A stretch of DNA of 5,806 nucleotides. Origin: JAYFNU01 sp964622315 (GTDB lineage Bacteria > Bacillota > Clostridia > Oscillospirales > Ruminococcaceae). The position numbers and the translations under genes are program-made. Positions 1-5,226 of the stretch are shown piece by piece. The notes beneath the pieces were generated by a model. It was not told the DNA's origin. It saw only the letters and a list, made by a program, of their open reading frames with translations, and did no database searches. The stretch is from the NCBI GenBank assembly GCA_964622315.1, contig CAZUOY010000080.1, positions 1 through 5,806 on the forward strand. The letters run 5' to 3'. How positions within the stretch are numbered: position 1 is the stretch's first letter; each line of letters opens with the position of its first letter.

Positions 1-52
1 ACCCACGTATCCAGCTTGGAAGGCTGGTGTTCTACCATTGAACTACACCCGC
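1..52 (-). tRNA. tRNA-Gly (anticodon TCC), 3' part cut off by the window edge
   Basis: Read on the minus strand from base 52, the sequence gives a 7-base acceptor 5' strand (GCGGGTG), a D-arm with paired GTTC/GAAC, and an anticodon stem CCAGC/GCTGG around the loop CTTCCAA. The anticodon TCC lies at bases 20-18, so this is a glycine tRNA reading GGA/GGG. The variable region and the 5' strand of the T stem are present. The T loop, the rest of the T stem, the acceptor 3' strand and any encoded CCA lie beyond base 1 (about 24 bases missing). It has its own strong promoter just upstream and is separated from lgt by a terminator, so it is a separate transcription unit, possibly the first gene of a tRNA cluster. 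Confidence 0.95.
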
Positions 53-73
53 AAATTCTTAACGGCGTTGTTT

Positions 74-103
74 ATTATATCAACTCGCAAACTGCTTTGT
101 CAA
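74..103 (-). promoter_or_regulatory. sigma-A-type promoter of tRNA-Gly
   Basis: On the minus strand a perfect -35 TTGACA (103-98) is followed by an 18-base spacer and a perfect -10 TATAAT (79-74). A TG one base before the -10 box forms an extended -10. The predicted start near base 67 leaves a leader of about 15 bases before the mature tRNA end at 52. Full consensus in both boxes fits a stable-RNA gene. Confidence 0.85.
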
Positions 104-145
104 TAACCTAAACAGATAATATTGCTATTTATATTTATTAATTAC

Positions 146-177
146 GAAAACAATACGCCCCTTTACGGGGCGCATTG
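146..177 (-). terminator. intrinsic terminator after lgt
   Basis: On the minus strand an 11-pair stem (177-167 with 161-151, one G-U pair, core GCCCC/GGGGC) closes the 5-base loop GTAAA and is followed by TTTT. It begins 15 bases after the lgt stop codon and should end the lysC-yfmF-yfmH-lgt transcript before the tRNA-Gly promoter. In the other direction no T tract follows, so it is one-way. Confidence 0.85.
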
Positions 178-192
178 AATTAATACTATCTG

Positions 193-1197
193 CTACTCGT
201 CTTTATCGTTTTTTTCTTTTTCAGTTTCTGTTTCCTTCGAAGCGGCGGATTTTTCTATTTTTGCATTCCTTGCCTTTTCTCTTGCTTCCAAAATTGCGGC
301 GTACTCCTTTGCCCATTCCTCGGTCATTCCATAGGGCTTAAGGTAGTTTTCGTCACCCGACTTCTTCTGTTTAACTCTAATAAAGACTATCGCGGCTATT
401 GATAACACTGCGCCTACTATAGCAAGCAGCTGTGATACCCTGACGCTTCCGATGTAAAGGCTGTCCGTGCGAAGCCCTTCAATAACAGCGCGACCTATTC
501 CGTTCCACGCAAGATACATTAGCGTGATTTCGCCGTCGAACTTTCTGTTTTTTAAATAAATCGCAAGCACAACGAAACCTAAAAGCAGCCAAAGCGACTC
601 GTAAAGAAACGTCGGGTGAACCGGAAGGTACGGGTCAACTATCATACCGTGCGCTTCTATCTTCGACAGATTACTAATAAGGTAAGACTGAACCGTTTTG
701 CTTGTCATTCCCCACGGAAGGTCTGTATTTGTTCCGAAGCATTCCTGATTAAAGAAGTTCCCCCAACGTCCGAGTCCCTGTCCGATTAGAAAACCAATGG
801 ACGCGACATCAAGCGAGGGCAGAATCTTTACCTTCTTAATACGGCACATAATATAAGCCGCCGCGAAGCCGAAGATTACGGCTCCGTAAAAGCCGAGACC
901 TCCGTCACGAAAATCAAAAACATCTGCCAGCGTTTGATACTGGGACGGATTTGAAAAGATAACATAATAAAGTCTTGCTCCTATTACGCCGGCAATAATG
1001 CTGACCAAAACAACATCTATGAATTTATCGTCGTCTACGCCCAGCTTCTTCATCTTCGGGAAGGCATAAACCATGGCAAGCAACAGCCCAAGCCCGATAA
1101 TAATTCCGTACCAATATACCTCAAAGCCGCCGATTTTAAACGCGACATGGCTTATGAAAAATTCGAGTCCCAAGCCCGGAAAGCTCACAAGTGTCAT
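193..1197 (-). CDS. lgt: prolipoprotein diacylglyceryl transferase
   Basis: Lgt moves the diacylglyceryl group of phosphatidylglycerol onto the lipobox cysteine of prolipoproteins, the first step of lipoprotein maturation, in the cytoplasmic membrane. The family signature is intact at residues 141-155 (G-x-G-R144-x-G-N147-F-x-N150-x-E152-x-x-G155). R144, N147, E152 and G155 match Escherichia coli R143, N146, E151 and G154. HPTFLYE (194-200) and R236/E240/R243 in the GIGR...E..R motif are also present. About seven hydrophobic segments span residues 26-274. Two oddities: Y104 sits where E. coli has H103, and a charged, Lys/Glu-rich tail of about 60 residues (275-334) makes the protein longer than E. 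coli Lgt (291 residues). The ATG at 1197 is preceded by AAGGAG nine bases upstream, overlapping the yfmH stop codon. It is the last gene of the operon. Confidence 0.97.
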   Translation of the reverse strand: MTLVSFPGLGLEFFISHVAFKIGGFEVYWYGIIIGLGLLLAMVYAFPKMKKLGVDDDKFIDVVLVSIIAGVIGARLYYVIFSNPSQYQTLADVFDFRDGGLGFYGAVIFGFAAAYIMCRIKKVKILPSLDVASIGFLIGQGLGRWGNFFNQECFGTNTDLPWGMTSKTVQSYLISNLSKIEAHGMIVDPYLPVHPTFLYESLWLLLGFVVLAIYLKNRKFDGEITLMYLAWNGIGRAVIEGLRTDSLYIGSVRVSQLLAIVGAVLSIAAIVFIRVKQKKSGDENYLKPYGMTEEWAKEYAAILEAREKARNAKIEKSAASKETETEKEKNDKDE

Positions 1198-1206
1198 AAC
1201 ATTTTT

Positions 1207-1212
1207 CTCCTT
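1207..1212 (-). promoter_or_regulatory. lgt ribosome binding site overlapping the yfmH stop codon
   Basis: AAGGAG on the minus strand (1212-1207) lies nine bases before the lgt ATG at 1197. Its first two As are the last two bases of the yfmH TAA stop (1213-1211). Ribosomes finishing yfmH therefore sit on the lgt initiation site, which favours coupled translation. An out-of-frame ATG at 1202-1200 lies between the two and is too close to the site to be the likely start. Confidence 0.75.
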
Positions 1213-2482
1213 ACTGCGGCGTCACTATAGATACCGCTGAGCGTTCAGCATTGAACAATCTTTTTAAAAGCGTCGTTGCATCTTCAAGATTGACCTCTTT
1301 TGCGGTCTTTATTATATCGTAAATTCCACAACTTTTAAAGTGGCAGCTTAACATATTTGAGGCGATTGCCTCTGTGTTGTCAAAACCGCAATATAAAGAG
1401 CCGATAAGCGAGCGCTTAAGTTCTTCAAAAAGCTCAAAGTCAATTCCTTGAGCCTTTATGCGTTCAATTTCTTCTTTTATTCTTGAAACCACATACATTG
1501 GGTCTTTAGATTCGCCGCTGAAGGTAAGGCACAGATAATCCTCGCCTGAAAGGTCGCTTGCCTCAAACATGTCATTAATCATACCGCTGTCGTAAAGCTC
1601 ACGATAAAGCGCGCTTGTTTCGTCACAGATAACACCAAGCAAAAGCTTCTGAAGGATTTCGTTCTTGATTCTATCCTCGGACTTGTGCGGTGTTTCCTTG
1701 TATCCCAAACAGAACTGCTTTTCAAATATACTCATTTTGCGGGTTTCTTCTGATTTTACAATAGCTTGAGGCTCCGAAAAATCAATTGTTTCTACTTCGT
1801 GGTTCTCATACCGTTTACTCCCGTACATCTCCTCACAAATTGAGTAAACCTCGTTCGGGTCAATGTTTCCCGCTACGCTTAAAACCATATTTGACGGACG
1901 GTAGAAGGCGTTGTAGCAGTCGTACAGCGTCTTTGGCGTTATTTCAGCTATGGATTCTACTGAGCCCGCAATGTCCTCTTTCAGCGGAATTTTGGAGTAT
2001 AGGCAGCGAAGTACGCTCATGAATAACACCCATTCGGCGTTATCGTCGTACATCTTTATTTCCTGACCGATTATCCCCTGCTCTTTTTGAACAGTCTTTT
2101 CCGTAAAGTGGGGGCTGGTGACAAAATCAATTAAAATACGAAGGGATTCCGTTTCGTTAACCGACGCGCTGAAAAGATAGCAGGTCTTATCAAAAGAGGT
2201 GAAGGCGTTTGCGTTGGCTCCTGTTTTCGAAAAAAGAGTGAACGCGTCCTCCGTCTCGTTCTCAAATAGTTTGTGTTCAAGGAAATGCGCCACGCCGGCG
2301 GGAACAGATACCCTTTTTCCGTCAAGAAGAAAGTCTCCGGTTGCCGAGCCAATCTTTGCCCCAAGTAAAGCAAAGACCTCCTTCTTATCCTTTCGAGGAT
2401 AAACAAGCACCGTAAGCCCATTATTTAGTGTGCCTTCGAAATAGCTCTCGTTTAAAAGCTCGCTTTTTATCTCTTTCATCAT
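1211..2482 (-). CDS. yfmH: M16 family zinc peptidase, YfmH (YmfH) type, catalytic partner
   Basis: This is an M16B (insulinase/processing-peptidase-like) protein of 423 residues, the usual length for a two-domain half. The inverted zinc motif HFLEH is at residues 66-70, with E69 as catalytic base and H66/H70 as zinc ligands. The downstream GIIGQEIKMYDD segment supplies the third ligand, most likely E141. The C-terminal half lacks the R/Y substrate-binding pair seen in its neighbour, so the two probably form one active enzyme. The family matches Bacillus subtilis YmfH, named in databases as associated with EF-P 5-aminopentanol modification; no efp gene is in this window, so that role is not supported locally. 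Two in-frame ATGs (2482 and 2479) follow AAGGAGG (2497-2491) at 8 and 11 bases. The upstream stop codon abuts the first ATG. Predicted cytoplasmic: no signal peptide is visible. Confidence 0.92.
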   Translation of the reverse strand: MMKEIKSELLNESYFEGTLNNGLTVLVYPRKDKKEVFALLGAKIGSATGDFLLDGKRVSVPAGVAHFLEHKLFENETEDAFTLFSKTGANANAFTSFDKTCYLFSASVNETESLRILIDFVTSPHFTEKTVQKEQGIIGQEIKMYDDNAEWVLFMSVLRCLYSKIPLKEDIAGSVESIAEITPKTLYDCYNAFYRPSNMVLSVAGNIDPNEVYSICEEMYGSKRYENHEVETIDFSEPQAIVKSEETRKMSIFEKQFCLGYKETPHKSEDRIKNEILQKLLLGVICDETSALYRELYDSGMINDMFEASDLSGEDYLCLTFSGESKDPMYVVSRIKEEIERIKAQGIDFELFEELKRSLIGSLYCGFDNTEAIASNMLSCHFKSCGIYDIIKTAKEVNLEDATTLLKRLFNAERSAVSIVTPQ

Positions 2483-3742
2483 CTACTTATCCTCCTTTTG
2501 AATCAAGCAGGAGGCGTTAAGCCTTAATAGTGCAAGCGAAGACATTATCTCCTCAGCGGTAAGCGATTCGATTACCGCCAGCTCCTCCTCGGGCGTAACT
2601 ATTCGTTTATAGCGCGCAAGTGAATTGAAGCAGTAGCTGGCGAGGCTTGAACTCGTATCCCGCACTGAGGAAAGAATGTTTTTATATAGAAGCTTTATTT
2701 CTGTAAGCTCCTTGGCTGTCGGTCCGTCCTTGGTAAGCGTGGAAAGCTCGTTAAGTATCGCCTCACGAGCTTTATCGGTGTTCTTGTGGTCTATTCCGCA
2801 ATCAATAATAATTCCGCCGCCAGAGCGGAAGCTTGTTCGTGACGCGGCATAATAGCAAAGACTCATCTTCTCGCGTACGTTCATAAACAGCCTTGAAGTC
2901 GCACTGCCGCCCAAAAGCGAGCTACCGAGCCTCAATGCCGCCAACTCTCGTTCACTAAGAAGCCGTCCGCAGGTAAAACCCAGCGCCAGCTTGTCCTGTT
3001 CAACAGGAAGCGATAACACCGTCGCCTTTTCATCACAGTATGGAACGGGCGCAAGCTGTTTTACAGTCTCACCGCCGACCTCTATTCTCGAAAAGGTGTT
3101 TTTCAGCATATCCGAGAGTCCTTCGCAGCGGCGACCGACATAGATAATCTCAACAGTGCTTCCCTTTACTAAATTTCTATAATCGCTGTAAAGGCTCTGT
3201 GCGGTAATTCCGTCGAGGTCTTCCTCATATCCGTCATTAGGAAGCCCTCTTTCATCAAGGTCAAAAAAACTTTCGGCAAGAAGCTTTAAACAATAGTCTC
3301 GCTTTTCGTTTATTATCGCGCGGATAACCTCTCTTAGCTTCTCGCGCTCAACGTCCAGCCACTTCTCATTAAAAGCCTCGTTTTCGACGGCAGGAGTAAA
3401 TAACACGTCAAGTAAAAGCCTTGCGCGCTCGCTCGAAAGTCCCGTTTCTCCGACAAGGGTGTCATCCACGCCTTCAACCGAACACTCTATCGTTCTCGAA
3501 AAGCCTACCGATGAATATGAAACGTTCAAGTTGGCGCCGTAAAGTCTGTTTAGCCGTCTTTTTAATAAGGTCATATCCGGGCACTCTTTCGTTCCCCTTT
3601 CAAGCATAGAAGGGATGAGCGCCGTGGACGTGAGATTCTCTCTTTTTAGCGGCGACGCCAAAAAGACCGAAAGTACGCTTTTTTTGTAGTTGCCCTCTAT
3701 TTCGTTGTAGAATACGCCCTTTTTTAACTCTTTTCGCGTCAT
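2483..3742 (-). CDS. yfmF: M16 family peptidase-like protein, YfmF (YmfF) type, non-catalytic partner
   Basis: A 419-residue M16B homologue with no HxxEH zinc motif: the matching place reads LIPSMLERGT (residues 42-51), followed by LYGANL, typical of YfmF. Its C-terminal half keeps the substrate-binding R/Y pair in SRLFMNVREKMSLCYYA (R290, Y297), which the neighbouring YfmH lacks. The likely unit is a YfmF-YfmH heterodimer, by analogy with M16B pairs in which one chain has the zinc site and the other the R/Y motif. The ATG at 3742 overlaps the lysC TGA as ATGA. No good Shine-Dalgarno sequence stands before it, so translation probably depends on ribosomes ending lysC. The stop codon TAG ends exactly where yfmH begins. 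The substrate is unknown, and a role linked to EF-P is known only from the family naming. Confidence 0.9.
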   Translation of the reverse strand: MTRKELKKGVFYNEIEGNYKKSVLSVFLASPLKRENLTSTALIPSMLERGTKECPDMTLLKRRLNRLYGANLNVSYSSVGFSRTIECSVEGVDDTLVGETGLSSERARLLLDVLFTPAVENEAFNEKWLDVEREKLREVIRAIINEKRDYCLKLLAESFFDLDERGLPNDGYEEDLDGITAQSLYSDYRNLVKGSTVEIIYVGRRCEGLSDMLKNTFSRIEVGGETVKQLAPVPYCDEKATVLSLPVEQDKLALGFTCGRLLSERELAALRLGSSLLGGSATSRLFMNVREKMSLCYYAASRTSFRSGGGIIIDCGIDHKNTDKAREAILNELSTLTKDGPTAKELTEIKLLYKNILSSVRDTSSSLASYCFNSLARYKRIVTPEEELAVIESLTAEEIMSSLALLRLNASCLIQKEDK

Positions 3743-4947
3743 TCGGTAATAAACTCGTCGTGAACGGCCGCAACGGCGGCGTCCGCGTCCTTTCTGGAAA
3801 TGATGACTGATATTTTTATCTCGCTTGTTGAAATCATCTTTATGTTAATTCCCGCGTCGGAAAGCGCCTTGAACATTCTCATAGCAACGCCGGGGTGACT
3901 TATCATGCCCGCGCCCACGATTGAAACCTTAGCGACATCCTCGTCAAGTTCAATCTCCTCCGCGCCGAGCGAAGTCTTGTGTGAGCTAAGCAGTTCAATC
4001 GCCGTATCCTTATCCTCGCTCGGAATCGTGAAGCAAAGGTCGCGTTTACCCTCGTTCGTCACAGACTGGAGAATAACGTCTACGTTAATATTCTTTGAGC
4101 TTAAAAGCGAAAACACTTTAAATGCAAAGCCCGGTACATCCTTTAAACCCAAAACCGTGACCGATGCAAAGCTTGTGTCCTTCGCAACACCCTTAATTAA
4201 CATGCCCTCCATATGCGTTACCTCCTTAATAACCGTTCCTTTATGCCCCGTAAGACTTGAAAGTATTTCAAGATTAATGTTATATTTCTGCGCGAGCTCC
4301 ACCGCGCGGTTAAGTATTACCTGTGCACCGAGCGACGCCATTTCAAGACATTCGTCAAAGCTTATCTCATCGAGCTTGACCGCGTTTTTAACCTTTCGCG
4401 GGTCGGCGGTATAAACTCCGTCCACATCAGTAAATATCTTGCAGATATCCGCCGAAAGCGCCGCCGCTATCGCTACCGCACTCGTGTCCGAGCCGCCGCG
4501 CCCCAACGTGGTCACATCGTCGTATTTGTTAATGCCTTGAAAGCCAGTAATAATAACTATGTTGTTATTATTAAGCTCTGACCTTACACGCTCGCCATCA
4601 ATTCGCTTAATTCTTGCGCTGGAATACGCGCTGTCGGTAATAAAGCCCGCCTGTCTTCCGTTAAGTGAAACTGCCTTGTAGCCCATAGCGCCTATCGTCA
4701 TGGCGAGCAAAGAAGCGGATATCTGCTCGCCTGTTGATAACAGCATATCCATCTCGCGCTTTGAAGGCTTCGCGTTAACCTCCGCCGCCTTTTCAATTAA
4801 ATCATCTGTTGTGTCACCCTGCGCTGAAACAACCGCCACAACCTCATTGCCCTCTTTGTAGCTGTCTGTGATTATCCTTGCGACATTTTTCAGCCGCTCG
4901 GCATTAGCTACCGAGGTTCCGCCGAACTTCATTACAACAAGCGCCAT
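3739..4947 (-). CDS. lysC: aspartate kinase (aspartokinase, monofunctional, two ACT domains)
   Basis: It phosphorylates L-aspartate with ATP to 4-phospho-L-aspartate, the first step to lysine/diaminopimelate, threonine and methionine. From the ATG at 4947 it has 402 residues, close to B. subtilis LysC/DapG length. The N-terminal amino-acid-kinase domain shows K7-FGGTS, the STGEQ motif (71-75), TLGRGGSDTSA (147-157) and TDVDGVYTADPR (173-184). Two ACT domains follow (about 262-325 and 338-400), the usual site of feedback inhibition by lysine and/or threonine; which effector is not decidable here. A GTG nine bases further upstream is in frame, but AGGTGG five bases before the ATG favours 4947. 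A strong internal ribosome site precedes M246, predicting a separate beta chain. It is first in the operon, with its own promoter and no lysine riboswitch recognised in the short leader. It could equally be called dapG-like. Confidence 0.95.
   Translation of the reverse strand: MALVVMKFGGTSVANAERLKNVARIITDSYKEGNEVVAVVSAQGDTTDDLIEKAAEVNAKPSKREMDMLLSTGEQISASLLAMTIGAMGYKAVSLNGRQAGFITDSAYSSARIKRIDGERVRSELNNNNIVIITGFQGINKYDDVTTLGRGGSDTSAVAIAAALSADICKIFTDVDGVYTADPRKVKNAVKLDEISFDECLEMASLGAQVILNRAVELAQKYNINLEILSSLTGHKGTVIKEVTHMEGMLIKGVAKDTSFASVTVLGLKDVPGFAFKVFSLLSSKNINVDVILQSVTNEGKRDLCFTIPSEDKDTAIELLSSHKTSLGAEEIELDEDVAKVSIVGAGMISHPGVAMRMFKALSDAGINIKMISTSEIKISVIISRKDADAAVAAVHDEFITE
4210..4227 (-). promoter_or_regulatory. 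internal ribosome site and start codon for a lysC beta subunit
   Basis: Inside lysC the minus strand reads AAGGAGG (4227-4221), eight bases, then ATG (4212-4210), in frame as M246. Initiation here would give a 157-residue chain (4212 to 3739) holding both ACT domains and no kinase domain. B. subtilis aspartokinase II and Corynebacterium glutamicum LysC are known to make such a beta subunit from an in-frame internal start at nearly the same place, forming alpha2beta2 enzymes. The site is a better Shine-Dalgarno match than that of the full-length protein. Function is inferred; the motif and frame are seen directly. Confidence 0.7.
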
Positions 4948-4952
4948 TACTA

Positions 4953-4958
4953 CCACCT
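4953..4958 (-). promoter_or_regulatory. lysC ribosome binding site that decides the start
   Basis: AGGTGG on the minus strand (4958-4953) is one mismatch from AGGAGG and lies five bases before the ATG at 4947. It overlaps the alternative in-frame GTG at 4956-4954, which has no Shine-Dalgarno sequence of its own. This supports the 402-residue protein over the 405-residue one. Confidence 0.65.
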
Positions 4959-4978
4959 AAACATTTTTTCATATTATA

Positions 4979-5000
4979 TGCGGCGTTTAATTACGCCGCA
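4979..5000 (-). promoter_or_regulatory. GC-rich hairpin at the predicted 5' end of the lysC operon mRNA
   Basis: TGCGGCGT (4979-4986) pairs perfectly with ACGCCGCA (4993-5000) around a 6-base AT loop, giving an 8-pair stem in an otherwise AT-rich leader. With the promoter at 5009-5036 the mRNA would start near 5002-5005, so the stem begins within a few bases of the 5' end. No T tract follows on either strand, so it is not an intrinsic terminator. Possible roles are 5'-end protection of the mRNA or an operator dyad just after the start site. It is too small to be a lysine riboswitch. Confidence 0.6.
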
Positions 5001-5008
5001 ACAGTTTA

Positions 5009-5036
5009 ATTATATAGTAATATTTTAATATGGCAA
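5009..5036 (-). promoter_or_regulatory. sigma-A-type promoter of the lysC-yfmF-yfmH-lgt operon
   Basis: On the minus strand -35 TTGCCA (5036-5031, one mismatch) is followed by a 16-base spacer and a perfect -10 TATAAT (5014-5009). The predicted start near 5002-5005 gives a leader of roughly 55 bases before the lysC ATG. No other convincing promoter was seen between the operon genes, which are packed without gaps. A second TATAAT at 4978-4973 has no -35 partner. Confidence 0.75.
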
Positions 5037-5074
5037 GAAAAAAATCTAATATTAAAAATATTTTAAGAAAACTA

Positions 5075-5103
5075 TTTACAAATCACTACAAATAGGTTAC
5101 AAT
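5075..5103 (+). promoter_or_regulatory. sigma-A-type promoter of the intergenic small RNA
   Basis: On the plus strand -35 TTTACA (5075-5080) and -10 TACAAT (5098-5103) are separated by an ideal 17 bases, each with one mismatch to consensus. The predicted start is near 5110. It points away from the lysC promoter, with the two -35 boxes about 40 bases apart across an A/T-rich stretch. No protein gene lies downstream on this strand before the terminator at 5191-5224. Confidence 0.65.
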
Positions 5104-5112
5104 ATGGTTACA
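5077..5112 (+). repeat. four TACA units at helical spacing across the small RNA promoter
   Basis: TACAAAT begins at 5077 and again at 5087, TACAATA at 5098 and TACAGGA at 5109, giving spacings of 10, 11 and 11 bases. The last two sit in a longer direct repeat GGTTACA (5095-5101 and 5106-5112). All units face the same side of the helix, as a bound regulator might need. Two of the four coincide with the -35 and -10 boxes, so part of the pattern could come from the promoter itself. Confidence 0.4.
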
Positions 5113-5224
5113 GGATGAGTAATCAATCAAGAACAAGTGATTTACTTACCATCTTTCATTTTTCATCATTTTCCTCCTTCTTTTATTAGAAACCGCCACA
5201 TATTTCTATGTGGCGGTTCTTTTC
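5110..5224 (+). ncRNA. probable trans-acting small RNA with a CU-rich anti-Shine-Dalgarno tract
   Basis: About 115 bases lie between a good promoter and an intrinsic terminator with no coding sequence. Three parts can be seen. First is a 5' hairpin (5118-5125 with 5138-5146, 8 pairs, one bulged T, 12-base loop). Second is an unpaired pyrimidine-rich middle (about 5149-5184) holding TTTTCCTCCTTCTTTT and three CAT triplets. Third is the terminator stem (5191-5218) and its T tract. Bases 5167-5179 are complementary to a Shine-Dalgarno sequence plus a start codon (AAGGAGGAAAATG), the layout of regulators that block translation initiation. No known RNA family was recognised. The alternative is that the promoter is inactive and the terminator only serves the convergent gene at 5227-5562. 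Confidence 0.5.
5191..5224 (+). terminator. intrinsic terminator of the small RNA, perhaps bidirectional
   Basis: A perfect 12-pair stem (5191-5202 with 5207-5218, core CCGCCACA/TGTGGCGG) closes the loop TTTC and is followed by CTTTTC on the plus strand. On the minus strand it begins 8 bases after the stop codon of the 5227-5562 gene, but only a weak TTTCTAAT tract follows. It is a strong terminator rightward and may also end the leftward convergent transcript. Confidence 0.8.
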
Positions 5225-5226
5225 AT

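Noticed and set aside
1786..2402. Open frames on both strands overlapping yfmH
   Set aside because: They overlap the M16 gene out of frame, lack motifs and ribosome sites, and are explained as shadows of the real gene.
3905..4414. Plus-strand open frame of 169 codons opposite lysC
   Set aside because: It is fully antisense to a well-conserved kinase gene, has a serine-rich composition typical of reversed coding sequence, and no ribosome site or promoter supports it.
4948..4956. Upstream GTG start of lysC giving 405 residues
   Set aside because: The only Shine-Dalgarno-like sequence overlaps this GTG and is correctly spaced for the ATG at 4947.
4957..5010. Lysine riboswitch (L box) before lysC
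   Set aside because: The leader is only about 50 bases with one short stem, far too small for the lysine aptamer, and none of its conserved parts is seen.
5048..5062. AATATT-AAA-AATATT inverted repeat between the divergent promoters
   Set aside because: It lies in a very A/T-rich stretch where short dyads are expected by chance; it may only act as an UP-like element.
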